From NCBI GenBank assembly GCA_019242475.1, contig JAFAVK010000090.1, forward strand, positions 1 through 53,176: a stretch of 53,176 nucleotides of DNA, read 5' to 3'. The notes under the pieces are model-generated. The model made no database searches. It was not told the DNA's origin and saw nothing but the letters and a program-made list of their open reading frames with translations. The position numbers and the translations under genes are program-made. This stretch comes from Acidobacteriota bacterium (lineage in GTDB: Bacteria > Acidobacteriota > Blastocatellia > Pyrinomonadales > Pyrinomonadaceae). How positions within the stretch are numbered: position 1 is the first letter of the stretch; the number at the start of each line of letters is the position of its first letter. This document shows, in pieces, positions 33,949-41,830 of the stretch.

Positions 33949-35511
33949 TCAGCTTTCATTCCCGAACAACTTCTTCTCCGCCGCGGCCTGCATGACGCCG
34001 GGCGGCGGCAGGCGGCCAGTCCAGAGGCGGAACTGCTCCTCGGCCTGCGCGACGAGCATCCCCAGGCCGCCGACAGTCTCGCAGCCGGCGGCGCGCGCCT
34101 CGCGCAGGAAGCGCGTCTCGGCCGGGTTGTAAACCATGTCATAAGCGACGCGCGCCCCGCGCAGTTGCGACTCGGTGGCCGCCGTCCCCGTCTCTTTAGT
34201 GCCGCGAGTGCCGAGCGGCGTTGTGTTCGCCACCACGTCGAAGCCTTCGAAGCTCGCGCCTTCGAGCCGCGCGAAGTCTGCGCCGAACTCCTCCGCGACT
34301 GCTTGGCCGCGTTCTTCGTCGCGCGCGAAGACTGTGGCCTGAGCACCGCGCCCGCCGAGCGCCCACAGCAGCGCGCGCGCGGCGCCGCCCGCTCCGAGCA
34401 CCGCGACACGCGCCCCGCGCAGCTCGACCAACCCGGCCAGCGGCACGACCGAAGCCTCCGCGTCGGTGTTGAAGCCTTCGAGCCCGCGCCCCTCCGAGAT
34501 GACCAGAGTGTTGACCGCGCCGATGCGCGCGGCGTCGGGCGCGACCGAATCGAGGTGCGGGATGACGACCTGCTTGTGCGGCGCGGTGACGCTCAACCCG
34601 CGCAGGTTCCAGCGCAGCTCGCGCGTGCGCGGGTCAACCATCCGCCTGACGAACTCCGGCAAGTCCTCAACTTCAAACAGGAGATAGACCGCGTCGAGCC
34701 CGAGCGCAGCGAAACCCCTGTTGTGCATGTACGGCGAGAGCGAGTGGCCGACGGGCGAGCCGACGATTCCCGTGACCGTAGTCTTCTCGCTCAGCTCGCG
34801 GACGCGGTAGAGGTCGCGCAGGTCGCGCGCGTCGATCTGCCCGGGCGCGGTCGCCTGCCCGGCGTCGAGCGAGCCGTAGGTGAGGAACGCGCCGAAGGCC
34901 GGCGCGAGCACGCGCGTCAGCACGCCGGCAGCGCCCATCGAGACGGCAATCACGGCGCGCCCCTCGCGCCGCCCGCGTTCGAGCAGCCGCATGAGAGTGA
35001 TGCTGTCGGTAATCGAGTTCGCGCGCGTCGCAAGCTTCGAGACGTGCGCGCGCGTGCGTCCCATCCGTTCGTAAATCTGTTCGAGGTCGGCGGGCGTCTC
35101 TCGGAAGTCGTGGTGTGAGCAGATGACCGTGAAGCTCTCGAAGAGCGCGCCCAGGGACTCCGCGTGCGGAGACTCAAGCAGGTCTAACTCAAGGTCAACA
35201 AGAGCCCGCCCGCGCAGCCACGTCGGCGCTTCGCGCCAGAAGGCGGCGCGCTCGTCCAGTGTCACGTCAACGCCGCCGCCCTGCGCCTTCGGGCGGTAGG
35301 TGATGAGGAACGGGCGGCCCGTCTGCGTGAGAAGTTCGCCGAGCTGCGCGCGCGCGGCGTCCAGTTCAACGGCTTCGAGGCAGTCGAGGCGCAGCTCGAC
35401 GATGTCGCCCACCTCGGCGGCGCGCTCGACTGAAGGGCGCAGCTCGGCCGCACTCCTCACGCAGACGGGGACGCAGACGCGCCCGCCGCCGCTCTCCTCA
35501 AAACTTTGCAT
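33949..35511 (-). CDS. aroDE: Bifunctional 3-dehydroquinate dehydratase / shikimate dehydrogenase
   Basis: 520 residues fusing two shikimate-pathway enzymes. Residues 1 to about 245 form a type I dehydroquinase: EVGDIVELRLDCLEA, VICSHHDFRETP (catalytic His) and the Schiff-base Lys in VSKLATRAN. From about 246, a shikimate dehydrogenase: GIVGSPVGHSLSPYMHNRGF (substrate Ser-x-Ser), and the NADPH motif VLGAGGAARALLWAL. The chain therefore performs consecutive steps (dehydroquinate to shikimate). Such fusions are known in plants, Chlamydia and some Planctomycetes and Acidobacteria. Confidence 0.95.
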   Translation of the reverse strand: MQSFEESGGGRVCVPVCVRSAAELRPSVERAAEVGDIVELRLDCLEAVELDAARAQLGELLTQTGRPFLITYRPKAQGGGVDVTLDERAAFWREAPTWLRGRALVDLELDLLESPHAESLGALFESFTVICSHHDFRETPADLEQIYERMGRTRAHVSKLATRANSITDSITLMRLLERGRREGRAVIAVSMGAAGVLTRVLAPAFGAFLTYGSLDAGQATAPGQIDARDLRDLYRVRELSEKTTVTGIVGSPVGHSLSPYMHNRGFAALGLDAVYLLFEVEDLPEFVRRMVDPRTRELRWNLRGLSVTAPHKQVVIPHLDSVAPDAARIGAVNTLVISEGRGLEGFNTDAEASVVPLAGLVELRGARVAVLGAGGAARALLWALGGRGAQATVFARDEERGQAVAEEFGADFARLEGASFEGFDVVANTTPLGTRGTKETGTAATESQLRGARVAYDMVYNPAETRFLREARAAGCETVGGLGMLVAQAEEQFRLWTGRLPPPGVMQAAAEKKLFGNES

Positions 35512-35546
35512 GACGCTTGAAGACTAACACACCGCGGCGGGCGCGC

Positions 35547-36071
35547 TCAGCCCTCGCCCCGTTCGCGCTCGGCGGGGACGCCGAGGTGGCGCGTGGTGGC
35601 TTCGGTGACGCTGGGCGGCGGGATCATCTCGCCCGTGTCGCGCGGCGGCAGAACGCTCGCGGGGCGGGGCGGCGGGACGGCCGTATAGGTCGGGCTGTGG
35701 GCGGGGGGCGTGAGCCTTTTCCTCTCTTCCTGAACGCGCATATACATGCCGACCCCCTTGGAGAGCATCGCCGCGGCCGGCAGTAACAACCAGAACCCCC
35801 ACGTGAAACCGCCCGGCATCTGCGTGACGATGGCGAAGGCGATCAGGACGAAGGCGAGGCCCATGAAGATTTTGCTGAAGGCTCTCTCGATGCTCGGCGG
35901 CCTTTCGCCCTTGCGGCGGCGGCGACGGCCGTCGCGCGTCTCTTCGACCGCGGCCAGACGTTCGGCGAGCGCGCCCGTCACGGCCTGCGGCACGAGGCTG
36001 ATGTCCGTACCGCAGCCCCGGCAGAATCTCGCGTCGTCCGCGTTCTGCGTCGCGCATTTCGGGCAGTACAT
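35547..36071 (-). CDS. Zinc-ribbon membrane protein with Pro-rich tail
   Basis: 174 residues: N-terminal zinc ribbon (CPKC...CRGCG), a basic linker, one long hydrophobic region (about 78-105, probably two helices: IFMGLAFVLIAFAIVTQ and FTWGFWLLLPAAAML), and a proline-rich tail. Similar layout to the 2.8-3.3-kb gene. Function unknown. It lies upstream of rlmB's 3' end but on the same strand. Confidence 0.74.
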   Translation of the reverse strand: MYCPKCATQNADDARFCRGCGTDISLVPQAVTGALAERLAAVEETRDGRRRRRKGERPPSIERAFSKIFMGLAFVLIAFAIVTQMPGGFTWGFWLLLPAAAMLSKGVGMYMRVQEERKRLTPPAHSPTYTAVPPPRPASVLPPRDTGEMIPPPSVTEATTRHLGVPAERERGEG

Positions 36072-36092
36072 CTGCGTAAACCTCCTGAAGAA

Positions 36093-36168
36093 GTGATGAA
36101 CGATGAGTGATGAGTGATGAATATTGCTACGTTGAGATATTCATCACTCATCGTTCATCATTCATCAC
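36093..36168. repeat. Heptamer hairpin overlapping the rlmB stop
   Basis: Arms 36093-36124 and 36137-36168 (32 bases each, 29 matching) are inverted copies built from GATGAGT/GATGAAT units, with a 12-base loop. The final residues of RlmB (VMNDER) and its stop codon are encoded by the right arm. Confidence 0.9.
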
Positions 36169-37146
36169 CTGTCTTTTCGCCAATCGCTGGCGGACGGCTT
36201 CGTAGAGCACTACGCCGGCGGCGACCGAGACGTTCAGCGATTCGATGCGGCCGCGCAGGGGGATGCTGACGAGCACGTCGCAGCGCTCGCGCACGAGCCG
36301 GCGGAGCCCCTCGCCCTCGCCGCCGAGCAGAAGGGCGCAGGGCTGCGTCCAGTCCCAGTCCGTGTAAGAGGTGTCGGCCTCGGCCGCGGTGCCGACCGTC
36401 CAGACGCCGCGCCCCTTCAACTCTTCGAGCAGCCGCACGACGTTGGCGGCGCGCGCGACCGGAACGTATTCGAGGGCGCCGGCCGCGGCCTTCGCCACCG
36501 TCTCGGTCAGGCCCGCCGCGCGCCGCTCGGGGACGAAGACGCCGTGCGCGCCCGCGCACTCCACGGTACGGATGACGGCGCCGAGGTTGCGCGGGTCTTC
36601 GACGCCGTCGAGGACGACCGCGAGCGGCGGGTCTTGCGTCCCGACCCGCGCCGCGAGCGCGTCGAGCAGCTCGTCCGCGTGCGTGTAGTGCGCCGCGGCG
36701 ACGGTCGCGACGATGCCCTGATGGTTCGCGCCCGCGGCGACGCGTTCCAGCTCGGCGCGCGGCACGCGCCGGACGGGAATGTCGGCGTAGCGCGCGATCT
36801 CAAGAATCTCACGCAGCCTCGACTCGTGCGCGCCCTCGGCCAGCGTCAGGCGCTCGATGGGCCGCGCGCCCGCGCGCAGGGCTTCGAGCACGGGCTGCAC
36901 GCCGAAGACGTGCGCGCCGTCGTCGGCCGCGTCCGCGTGCCGTGCGGGCTCGCGCGGCTCGTTCGGGCGCGTGAAGGTCGGGCGCTCTCCCTGGGCGCCG
37001 CGGGGCGTGCGCTCGCGCCGCTCCTCGCCCGAGAAGGCGCGCGCCACGCGCTCGCCCGGCGCCTCGCCGCGGCCTTTGGCCCGGCGCTCGCGCTCTTCGG
37101 CGCGGCGGCCTTGCTGCCCGCGCCTCTCCCCGTCGTAGTGTTTCAT
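36148..37146 (-). CDS. rlmB: 23S rRNA (guanosine-2'-O-)-methyltransferase RlmB-like
   Basis: 332 residues. A long, basic, low-complexity N-terminal extension (about 1-70, Arg/Gly-rich) precedes an SPOUT-family methyltransferase: HVFGVQPVLEALRAG, the RRVPRAELERVAAGANHQG substrate-binding domain, NLGAVIRTVECAGAHGV, LGGEGEGLRRLV and the knot motif IPLRGRIESLNVSVAAGV. RlmB methylates G2251 of 23S rRNA; the paralogue TrmH acts on tRNA, so RlmB is likely but not certain. The ATG overlaps the upstream stop by four bases (ATGA), indicating translational coupling. Its last residues are encoded by a heptamer repeat. Confidence 0.9.
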   Translation of the reverse strand: MKHYDGERRGQQGRRAEERERRAKGRGEAPGERVARAFSGEERRERTPRGAQGERPTFTRPNEPREPARHADAADDGAHVFGVQPVLEALRAGARPIERLTLAEGAHESRLREILEIARYADIPVRRVPRAELERVAAGANHQGIVATVAAAHYTHADELLDALAARVGTQDPPLAVVLDGVEDPRNLGAVIRTVECAGAHGVFVPERRAAGLTETVAKAAAGALEYVPVARAANVVRLLEELKGRGVWTVGTAAEADTSYTDWDWTQPCALLLGGEGEGLRRLVRERCDVLVSIPLRGRIESLNVSVAAGVVLYEAVRQRLAKRQVMNDER

Positions 37147-38207
37147 GAGTTTTCGGCCCGCGCGCGCAGCACCAGCAGGTGGCGCAGCCGCGCGTAGCGC
37201 GTGAACTGTGTCTCGTTGCTCACGGTCGTTACGGCCTCCGTGCTTAAGCGCCCCGCGCGCGCGCGCCGGAGCCCGAGCGACTCCGTGTGCTCGGCGGAAG
37301 GCCACACGTCCGAGAGCAGCGGGCGCAGCCGCGCGTACTCTTCGTCGAGCACGGCCCAAGGCGCGCGCTCGCGCAGCATCAAGACGAGCGCGTCGAAGTT
37401 CTCGGCGGCGACGAGCTTTTTGCCCGCGCCGAGGCAGGAGTAGTCGAAGCCGCCGGACATGACCCGGAAGCCCGCGCCGCCCGCCCCCTGCGCCTCGTGT
37501 TCGTCAACCGAAGACGTGTAGAGGTCGAGCACCGATTCGTCCGACGCCAGCTCACGCGTCTCGACTGTCTCGCTCCGTCCGCCCAGACCGCGCTTGCGCT
37601 CCGAGACCTCGACGCGCCTCGACACGACGCGCCCCCTGACGAGCAGCACGACCTCGCCCCAGGGCACGCGCCGCGGCTCGGCCTCCGGCCCCCCGCGACA
37701 GACGAGCGCCTCCTTTTCAAACTCGAAGGCGCGCGCGCGCGGCGGCCGACGCGCCAGGACTTCGTCCGGGAAGACCTCCGTCATGAGGCCGAGTCCGCGG
37801 AGCCGCTCGACGATGAGCCACGCCTCGTCCGCGGAGGCGACCCGGGTGAGGGGCATCGCGCGCCCCGCCAGCACAGTCTCCTTGAGCCCGCCCACGTCGA
37901 GGCGCAGCAACTTCGCGGCCTCCTCCGCCTCGTCCGAGGTGAGCGCCCCGGCCGCGCGCGGGAGCGTGACGACATTGAAGCCCTGCTCCCACTCCTCAAG
38001 CTTCTTTAGCTTCGGGCGCCAGAGCGCCGCGCTCTGCTTCGTCCGCGGGAGCGCCGCGCCGCAGTAGAGGCACGTCGGGCGCGTCGGCGCGTTGGCGCGC
38101 AGACACTCCTCGCACGCCACCATCTGCTCGGGCGCGAACGGCCGCGCCCCGCCGGAGCCTTCCGCGTCGAACCCGCCGAACCTCTCCTCTTCGTCCTCGC
38201 GCGACAA
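37143..38207 (-). CDS. Zinc-ribbon protein of unknown function
   Basis: 354 residues with a TTG start at 38207 (GGAGGG six bases upstream). A four-cysteine zinc ribbon (CEECLRANAPTRPTCLYCG) is near the N-terminus, but there are no membrane helices. The rest has mixed alpha/beta character (AKLLRLDVGGLKETVLAG, VPWGEVVLLVRGRVVSRRVE). Stop overlaps the rlmB start, so they are one operon. I do not know the family; its linkage to rlmB suggests an RNA-linked task only by position. Confidence 0.75.
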   Translation of the reverse strand: MSREDEEERFGGFDAEGSGGARPFAPEQMVACEECLRANAPTRPTCLYCGAALPRTKQSAALWRPKLKKLEEWEQGFNVVTLPRAAGALTSDEAEEAAKLLRLDVGGLKETVLAGRAMPLTRVASADEAWLIVERLRGLGLMTEVFPDEVLARRPPRARAFEFEKEALVCRGGPEAEPRRVPWGEVVLLVRGRVVSRRVEVSERKRGLGGRSETVETRELASDESVLDLYTSSVDEHEAQGAGGAGFRVMSGGFDYSCLGAGKKLVAAENFDALVLMLRERAPWAVLDEEYARLRPLLSDVWPSAEHTESLGLRRARAGRLSTEAVTTVSNETQFTRYARLRHLLVLRARAENS

Positions 38208-38332
38208 ATTACCCTCCGCGGCCTTTCAGTTTATCTTAACGTTTAGGTGAAACCGATTGCCGCCCGCACGTTCTTGAGTATAATCCCTCTCGCCAGTTTC
38301 CCCTTCAACATTTTGCGTCCGTCGCCCCCTTG

Positions 38333-39247
38333 ATGACCATGACCCACGTCCGAAGGATCGCGTGCGGCGTCGTTCTCTTCGCCGCGACTCTCGTGCTCGG
38401 CGCGTGCGCGTCGGCGGCGCGCCCGGCCGGCGCCGAGCGCCCGCGCGGGAACGAGCCGCCGAAGTTTGCCGTCCTCGCCGCGAGCGACGAGCGGCGCGCC
38501 GCCGCGCTCGCCAACTGGAAGACGGTCGTCGGCGAGCAGGCCGCCGCGGCCGCGCCCACGCCCGAACTGCGCCCCGTGACGGCGACACTCACTTTCCTGC
38601 CCGCGGGGCTGCGAGACTTCCCACGCCTCCCGCTCGTCGTCGCCGAAGCGGGGAAGAAACCGACGGACGAGGAGACGCGCGAGTCTCTGCGCCGCTTCCT
38701 CGCGTCGGCCGCGCCGCTGCTCGGCATCGACTTGAAGCAACTGTCTCTCGTCAGTATTCTTGACCAGCCCGACGCGGGCGCGGGCGCGAAGAGCGCCTTC
38801 TACTTTCAGAACCCATTCCCCTACCCCCTGCGAAACGGGTACGGCGTCGTCGCTGTCGGCTTCACGCCAGACCTTCGTGTCGTGAAGCTTTTTAGCAGCG
38901 CTATCCCCGACGGCGAGCGGCTCGCGCGCACGCTGGCGGCAGTCCCCAAGAACATCACCGCCGCGCAGGCCGCCGCCGCCCTCAACAACCGCGCCGTCAC
39001 CTACGCCGACGCGGCCGGCGCGCAGCAGACGCGCACCGTCAACCAGCTCGACCCTACGGCCGCGCGACAGCTCGTCGTCTACCCCCTCCACCGCGACACC
39101 GCGGACGCCGCCGCCCTCGAACTCCACGTCGCCTGGGAGGTCGCCGCCGACAACTCGAACGCCCCGCTGCTCGTCTACGTGGACGCCGCCAGCGGCGAAG
39201 TGCTTGGCGCGTCGGTGAAGGATGGAACAATCAGCGCCGGACGCTGA
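38333..39247 (+). CDS. Lipoprotein with PepSY-like C-terminus
   Basis: 304 residues: lipoprotein signal (MTMTHVRRIACGVVLFAATL to VLGACA, lipobox LGAC), a linker, a mixed alpha/beta part (TATLTFLPAGLRDFPRLPLV and FYFQNPFPYPLRNGYGVVAV), and a C-terminal region ending LLVYVDAASGEVLGASV, similar to the repeat unit of PepSY or fungalysin propeptide domains. Whether it inhibits a peptidase is unknown. No peptidase gene is adjacent. Confidence 0.78.
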   Translation: MTMTHVRRIACGVVLFAATLVLGACASAARPAGAERPRGNEPPKFAVLAASDERRAAALANWKTVVGEQAAAAAPTPELRPVTATLTFLPAGLRDFPRLPLVVAEAGKKPTDEETRESLRRFLASAAPLLGIDLKQLSLVSILDQPDAGAGAKSAFYFQNPFPYPLRNGYGVVAVGFTPDLRVVKLFSSAIPDGERLARTLAAVPKNITAAQAAAALNNRAVTYADAAGAQQTRTVNQLDPTAARQLVVYPLHRDTADAAALELHVAWEVAADNSNAPLLVYVDAASGEVLGASVKDGTISAGR

Positions 39248-39269
39248 ACTGAAGGCACGAGGCTGTCGG

Positions 39270-39301
39270 TTCATCGTTCCGCGTTCCTACTTCATCGTTC
39301 G
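39270..39301. repeat. Single-arm heptamer repeat after the lipoprotein gene
   Basis: TTCATCG, TTCCGCG, TTCCTAC, TTCATCG, period seven. No inverted partner is found nearby. A shorter TAGTCAG / TAGTCA pair (39358-39371) lies further on. The whole gap (39248-39473) has no other clear feature. Confidence 0.7.
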
Positions 39302-39473
39302 CCCTGTTGGCGTACCGGCAAAGTTCGTGGTTAAATAACTTGCCGTCGCACCGAGTGTAGTCAGTAGTCAAGCATCGGGTTTTGAATTGTGTTCGGTGCG
39401 CGGCGGGCGGGCGCTTTAGCCCGCTGATGTTTGAAATCTCGCGAATCAGAAACTGGAATGGGGTGTCTTTCGC

Positions 39474-40271
39474 ATGCATTATGATCCCACTAACAACATC
39501 TCCTGGCAGTTAGGTTACAGAGGCAGGGTGGCGGTTTTCATCGACGGCAACAACCTTTTTCACGCGGCGCGGTTCCACAACATCGACATCGACTACAACA
39601 AGCTCCTGCGCGTCCTCCTGGGCGACGGGAGGCTTCTGCGCGCCTTCTTCTACACGGGCGTCGATGTCGGGGCCGAGCGCCAGCAGGGCTTCCTGCTCTG
39701 GATGCGCCGCAACGGCTTCCGCGTCATCCACAAGGAGCTGAAAACCTTCTACGACGGGACGCGCAAGGCGAACCTCGACGTGGAGATTGCCGTTGACATG
39801 CTCTCCCTGGCCGGCCGCTACGACACGGCCGTGCTCGTCTCGGGCGACGAAGATTTCGTCTACGCCGTCAACGCCGTGGCCTACAAGGGCTGCCGCGTGG
39901 AGGTGGCCGGCTTCCGCTCGAACACGGCGCCGAAGCTGATCGACGTGGCCGACTACTTCATCGACCTCGGCGACATCGCGCACAAGGTGCGCAAGGAGCC
40001 GGCGCACTCGCACCGCTACTACGAGAACCACGCGCCGCCCGACAGCCAGGCGCCCGCGAACTCCTACGCCAACCACGCGCCGGCCGAGCAGCCGCCGGAG
40101 GACGTGATGGACGAGCACGCGCGCGAACTCCTCTGCGACGCCGAGGCCGAGCGCGACGACGCGCGCCGCACCGAAGAGTTTGACGAGACGGTGCAAATCA
40201 TCGCCGAACCCGTCGAAGACGAACGCGGCCCTAAGAGCCCCGACTTTATTCGCGTCACGGACGACCAGTAG
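39474..40271 (+). CDS. NYN-domain protein (LabA/DUF88 type), putative ribonuclease
   Basis: 265 residues. The NYN/PIN-like fold is evident in RVAVFIDGNNLFHAA (Asp24), RAFFYTGVDVGAERQQGFLL, NLDVEIAVDMLSLA and VLVSGDEDFVYAVNAV, supplying the acidic residues that bind metal in this nuclease class. The C-terminal 90 residues are low-complexity and acidic. Homologues are called LabA or DUF88, often linked to RNA metabolism. A heptamer hairpin follows its stop. Confidence 0.88.
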   Translation: MHYDPTNNISWQLGYRGRVAVFIDGNNLFHAARFHNIDIDYNKLLRVLLGDGRLLRAFFYTGVDVGAERQQGFLLWMRRNGFRVIHKELKTFYDGTRKANLDVEIAVDMLSLAGRYDTAVLVSGDEDFVYAVNAVAYKGCRVEVAGFRSNTAPKLIDVADYFIDLGDIAHKVRKEPAHSHRYYENHAPPDSQAPANSYANHAPAEQPPEDVMDEHARELLCDAEAERDDARRTEEFDETVQIIAEPVEDERGPKSPDFIRVTDDQ

Positions 40272-40349
40272 CGTGAACCGTGAACCGTAAACCGTGACAA
40301 GAAAAGAACGGGTTTTCATCTTGTCACGGTTTACGGTTCACGGTTCACG
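40272..40349. repeat. Heptamer tandem repeat forming a 30-bp perfect hairpin
   Basis: CGTGAACCGTGAACCGTAAA and its continuation at 40272-40301 and the exact reverse complement at 40320-40349 (30 of 30) enclose an 18-base loop. Units are GTGAACC, GTGAACC, GTAAACC. It begins immediately after the NYN gene stop and ends eight bases before the next start codon. Confidence 0.93.
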
Positions 40350-40357
40350 AACGACTT

Positions 40358-40735
40358 ATGAAGCTTTTCACCGTCGAAGAGGCGAACGCGCTGCTGCCGA
40401 CCGTCCGCGGGGTCGTGGGGCGGATTCAGCGCGCGTACGCGCGCGTCTCGGCGGCGCAGGAGCAGGCGCGGCTGGCCGCGGCCGGCGCGGCGCTCGGCGG
40501 CGGCGGGATGGAGGGCGGCTCGGACTACGTGCTGTCGCTCTCCGAGCTGGCGGAGACTTCGGGCGAGTTGGAGGAGTTGGGCGTGCAGCTCAAGGACTAC
40601 GCGCGCGGCCTCATCGACTTCCCGACGCTGCGCGAGGGGCGCGTCGTGCTGCTCTGCTGGCAGATGGGCGAGGGCGACGAGCTGGAATGGTGGCACGACC
40701 TCGAAGCCGGCTTCGCCGGCCGCCAGCCGCTCTGA
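40358..40735 (+). CDS. DUF2203 family protein
   Basis: 125 residues, soluble. The start KLFTVEEANALLPTVRGVVG and the ending WWHDLEAGFAGRQPL, together with RGLIDFPTLREGRVVLLCWQ and the MGEGDELEWWHD motif, identify DUF2203. A glycine-rich insertion (AAGAALGGGGMEGGS) lies in the middle. The biochemical role of DUF2203 is unknown. The gene is between two repeat-bounded segments and precedes lepB. Confidence 0.83.
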   Translation: MKLFTVEEANALLPTVRGVVGRIQRAYARVSAAQEQARLAAAGAALGGGGMEGGSDYVLSLSELAETSGELEELGVQLKDYARGLIDFPTLREGRVVLLCWQMGEGDELEWWHDLEAGFAGRQPL

Positions 40736-40774
40736 GCCGCGGCGCGAGACTTTCCCGAAAGGTTCTAACTTTAC

Positions 40775-41623
40775 TTGGCGACGACCGAAGAAGAGACCGA
40801 AGAGAAGTCCGACGACGCGACGCGCGACGGCGAAGACGCGCCGAAGGGGCCGGCGCCGCACAGCCTCCTGCGCGAGTATTTCGAGTCGGGCGCGGTCGTG
40901 CTGGTCATGGCGATGTTCTTCATGACCTTCGTCGCGCAGGCGGCCGAAGTCCCCTCGGCCTCGATGGAGAACACGGTCTACGTCGGCGACCGCTTCCTCA
41001 TCAACAAGTTCGTCTTCGGCCCCGGCCCGCACCTCCCCTTCCTCCCGCAGCGAGACATACGCCGCGGCGACATCGTCGTCTTTAAGTACCCGGCCGAGTC
41101 CATCCCCGCCGAAAAGATCGTCCAGTACAAGACGCTCTTCATCAAGCGCGTCATCGGCCTGCCCGGAGAGACCATCGAGGTCAAAGGGCGCGACGTGTAC
41201 ATCAACGGCCAGCTCCTGCCCGAGTACCGCGTCGAGTCGCCCGACTGCGGCCTCGGCAACGACAAGGCCCCGCTCAACCTTCTCACCCCCGAACGGCCGC
41301 GCGCGGGCGAGCCCTACACCGTCTACTACCGCAACGGCAAGACGTGCGGCGAAGACCGTTCCGGCGGTTCGGACGCACCCAACGGCGTCCGACGCCCCTA
41401 CCGCATCCCCGAGGGCCACTACTTCATGATGGGCGACAACCGCGAGAACAGCCGCGACAGCCGCTACTGGGGGCCTGTCTCGCGCGACCTCATCGTCGGC
41501 CGCGCCATGTTCGTCATCTGGTCTTACGACGAGGCCGCCCACCAGGACACGAGCGGCCTCAGCTTCGTCCGCAACTTTTTCAACAACACGCGCTGGGGCC
41601 GCATCGGCACCCTGCTCCGCTAA
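40775..41623 (+). CDS. lepB: Signal peptidase I
   Basis: 282 residues. An acidic N-terminal tail precedes one transmembrane helix (GAVVLVMAMFFMTFVAQA). The catalytic serine is S63 in EVPSASMENT and the general-base lysine is K124 in FIKRVIGLPGE; box D (GDNRENSRDSRYWGPV) and box C are also present. It removes N-terminal signal peptides from exported proteins, many of which occur in this window. TTG start at 40775 is the only one compatible with the acidic N-terminus; the ribosome binding site is weak. Confidence 0.95.
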   Translation: MATTEEETEEKSDDATRDGEDAPKGPAPHSLLREYFESGAVVLVMAMFFMTFVAQAAEVPSASMENTVYVGDRFLINKFVFGPGPHLPFLPQRDIRRGDIVVFKYPAESIPAEKIVQYKTLFIKRVIGLPGETIEVKGRDVYINGQLLPEYRVESPDCGLGNDKAPLNLLTPERPRAGEPYTVYYRNGKTCGEDRSGGSDAPNGVRRPYRIPEGHYFMMGDNRENSRDSRYWGPVSRDLIVGRAMFVIWSYDEAAHQDTSGLSFVRNFFNNTRWGRIGTLLR

Positions 41624-41830
41624 AAGCAAGCCCGCTACGCCCGCCCTCGCCCCCAAATATTGTATCCTCTCCGCCGTCAAACACAGCGCCTTGTACATTT
41701 TCTGGTTGACGACTTAAAGTAAGTTCTGATAGCATCCGCCGCGACTCCGCAGTGGGCATGGATTTACAGGCATGTGCCCTTCGCCCCTCGAACAAGAGAC
41801 GCAGACGACTGGGAGGCCGCCCTTTTAGTG

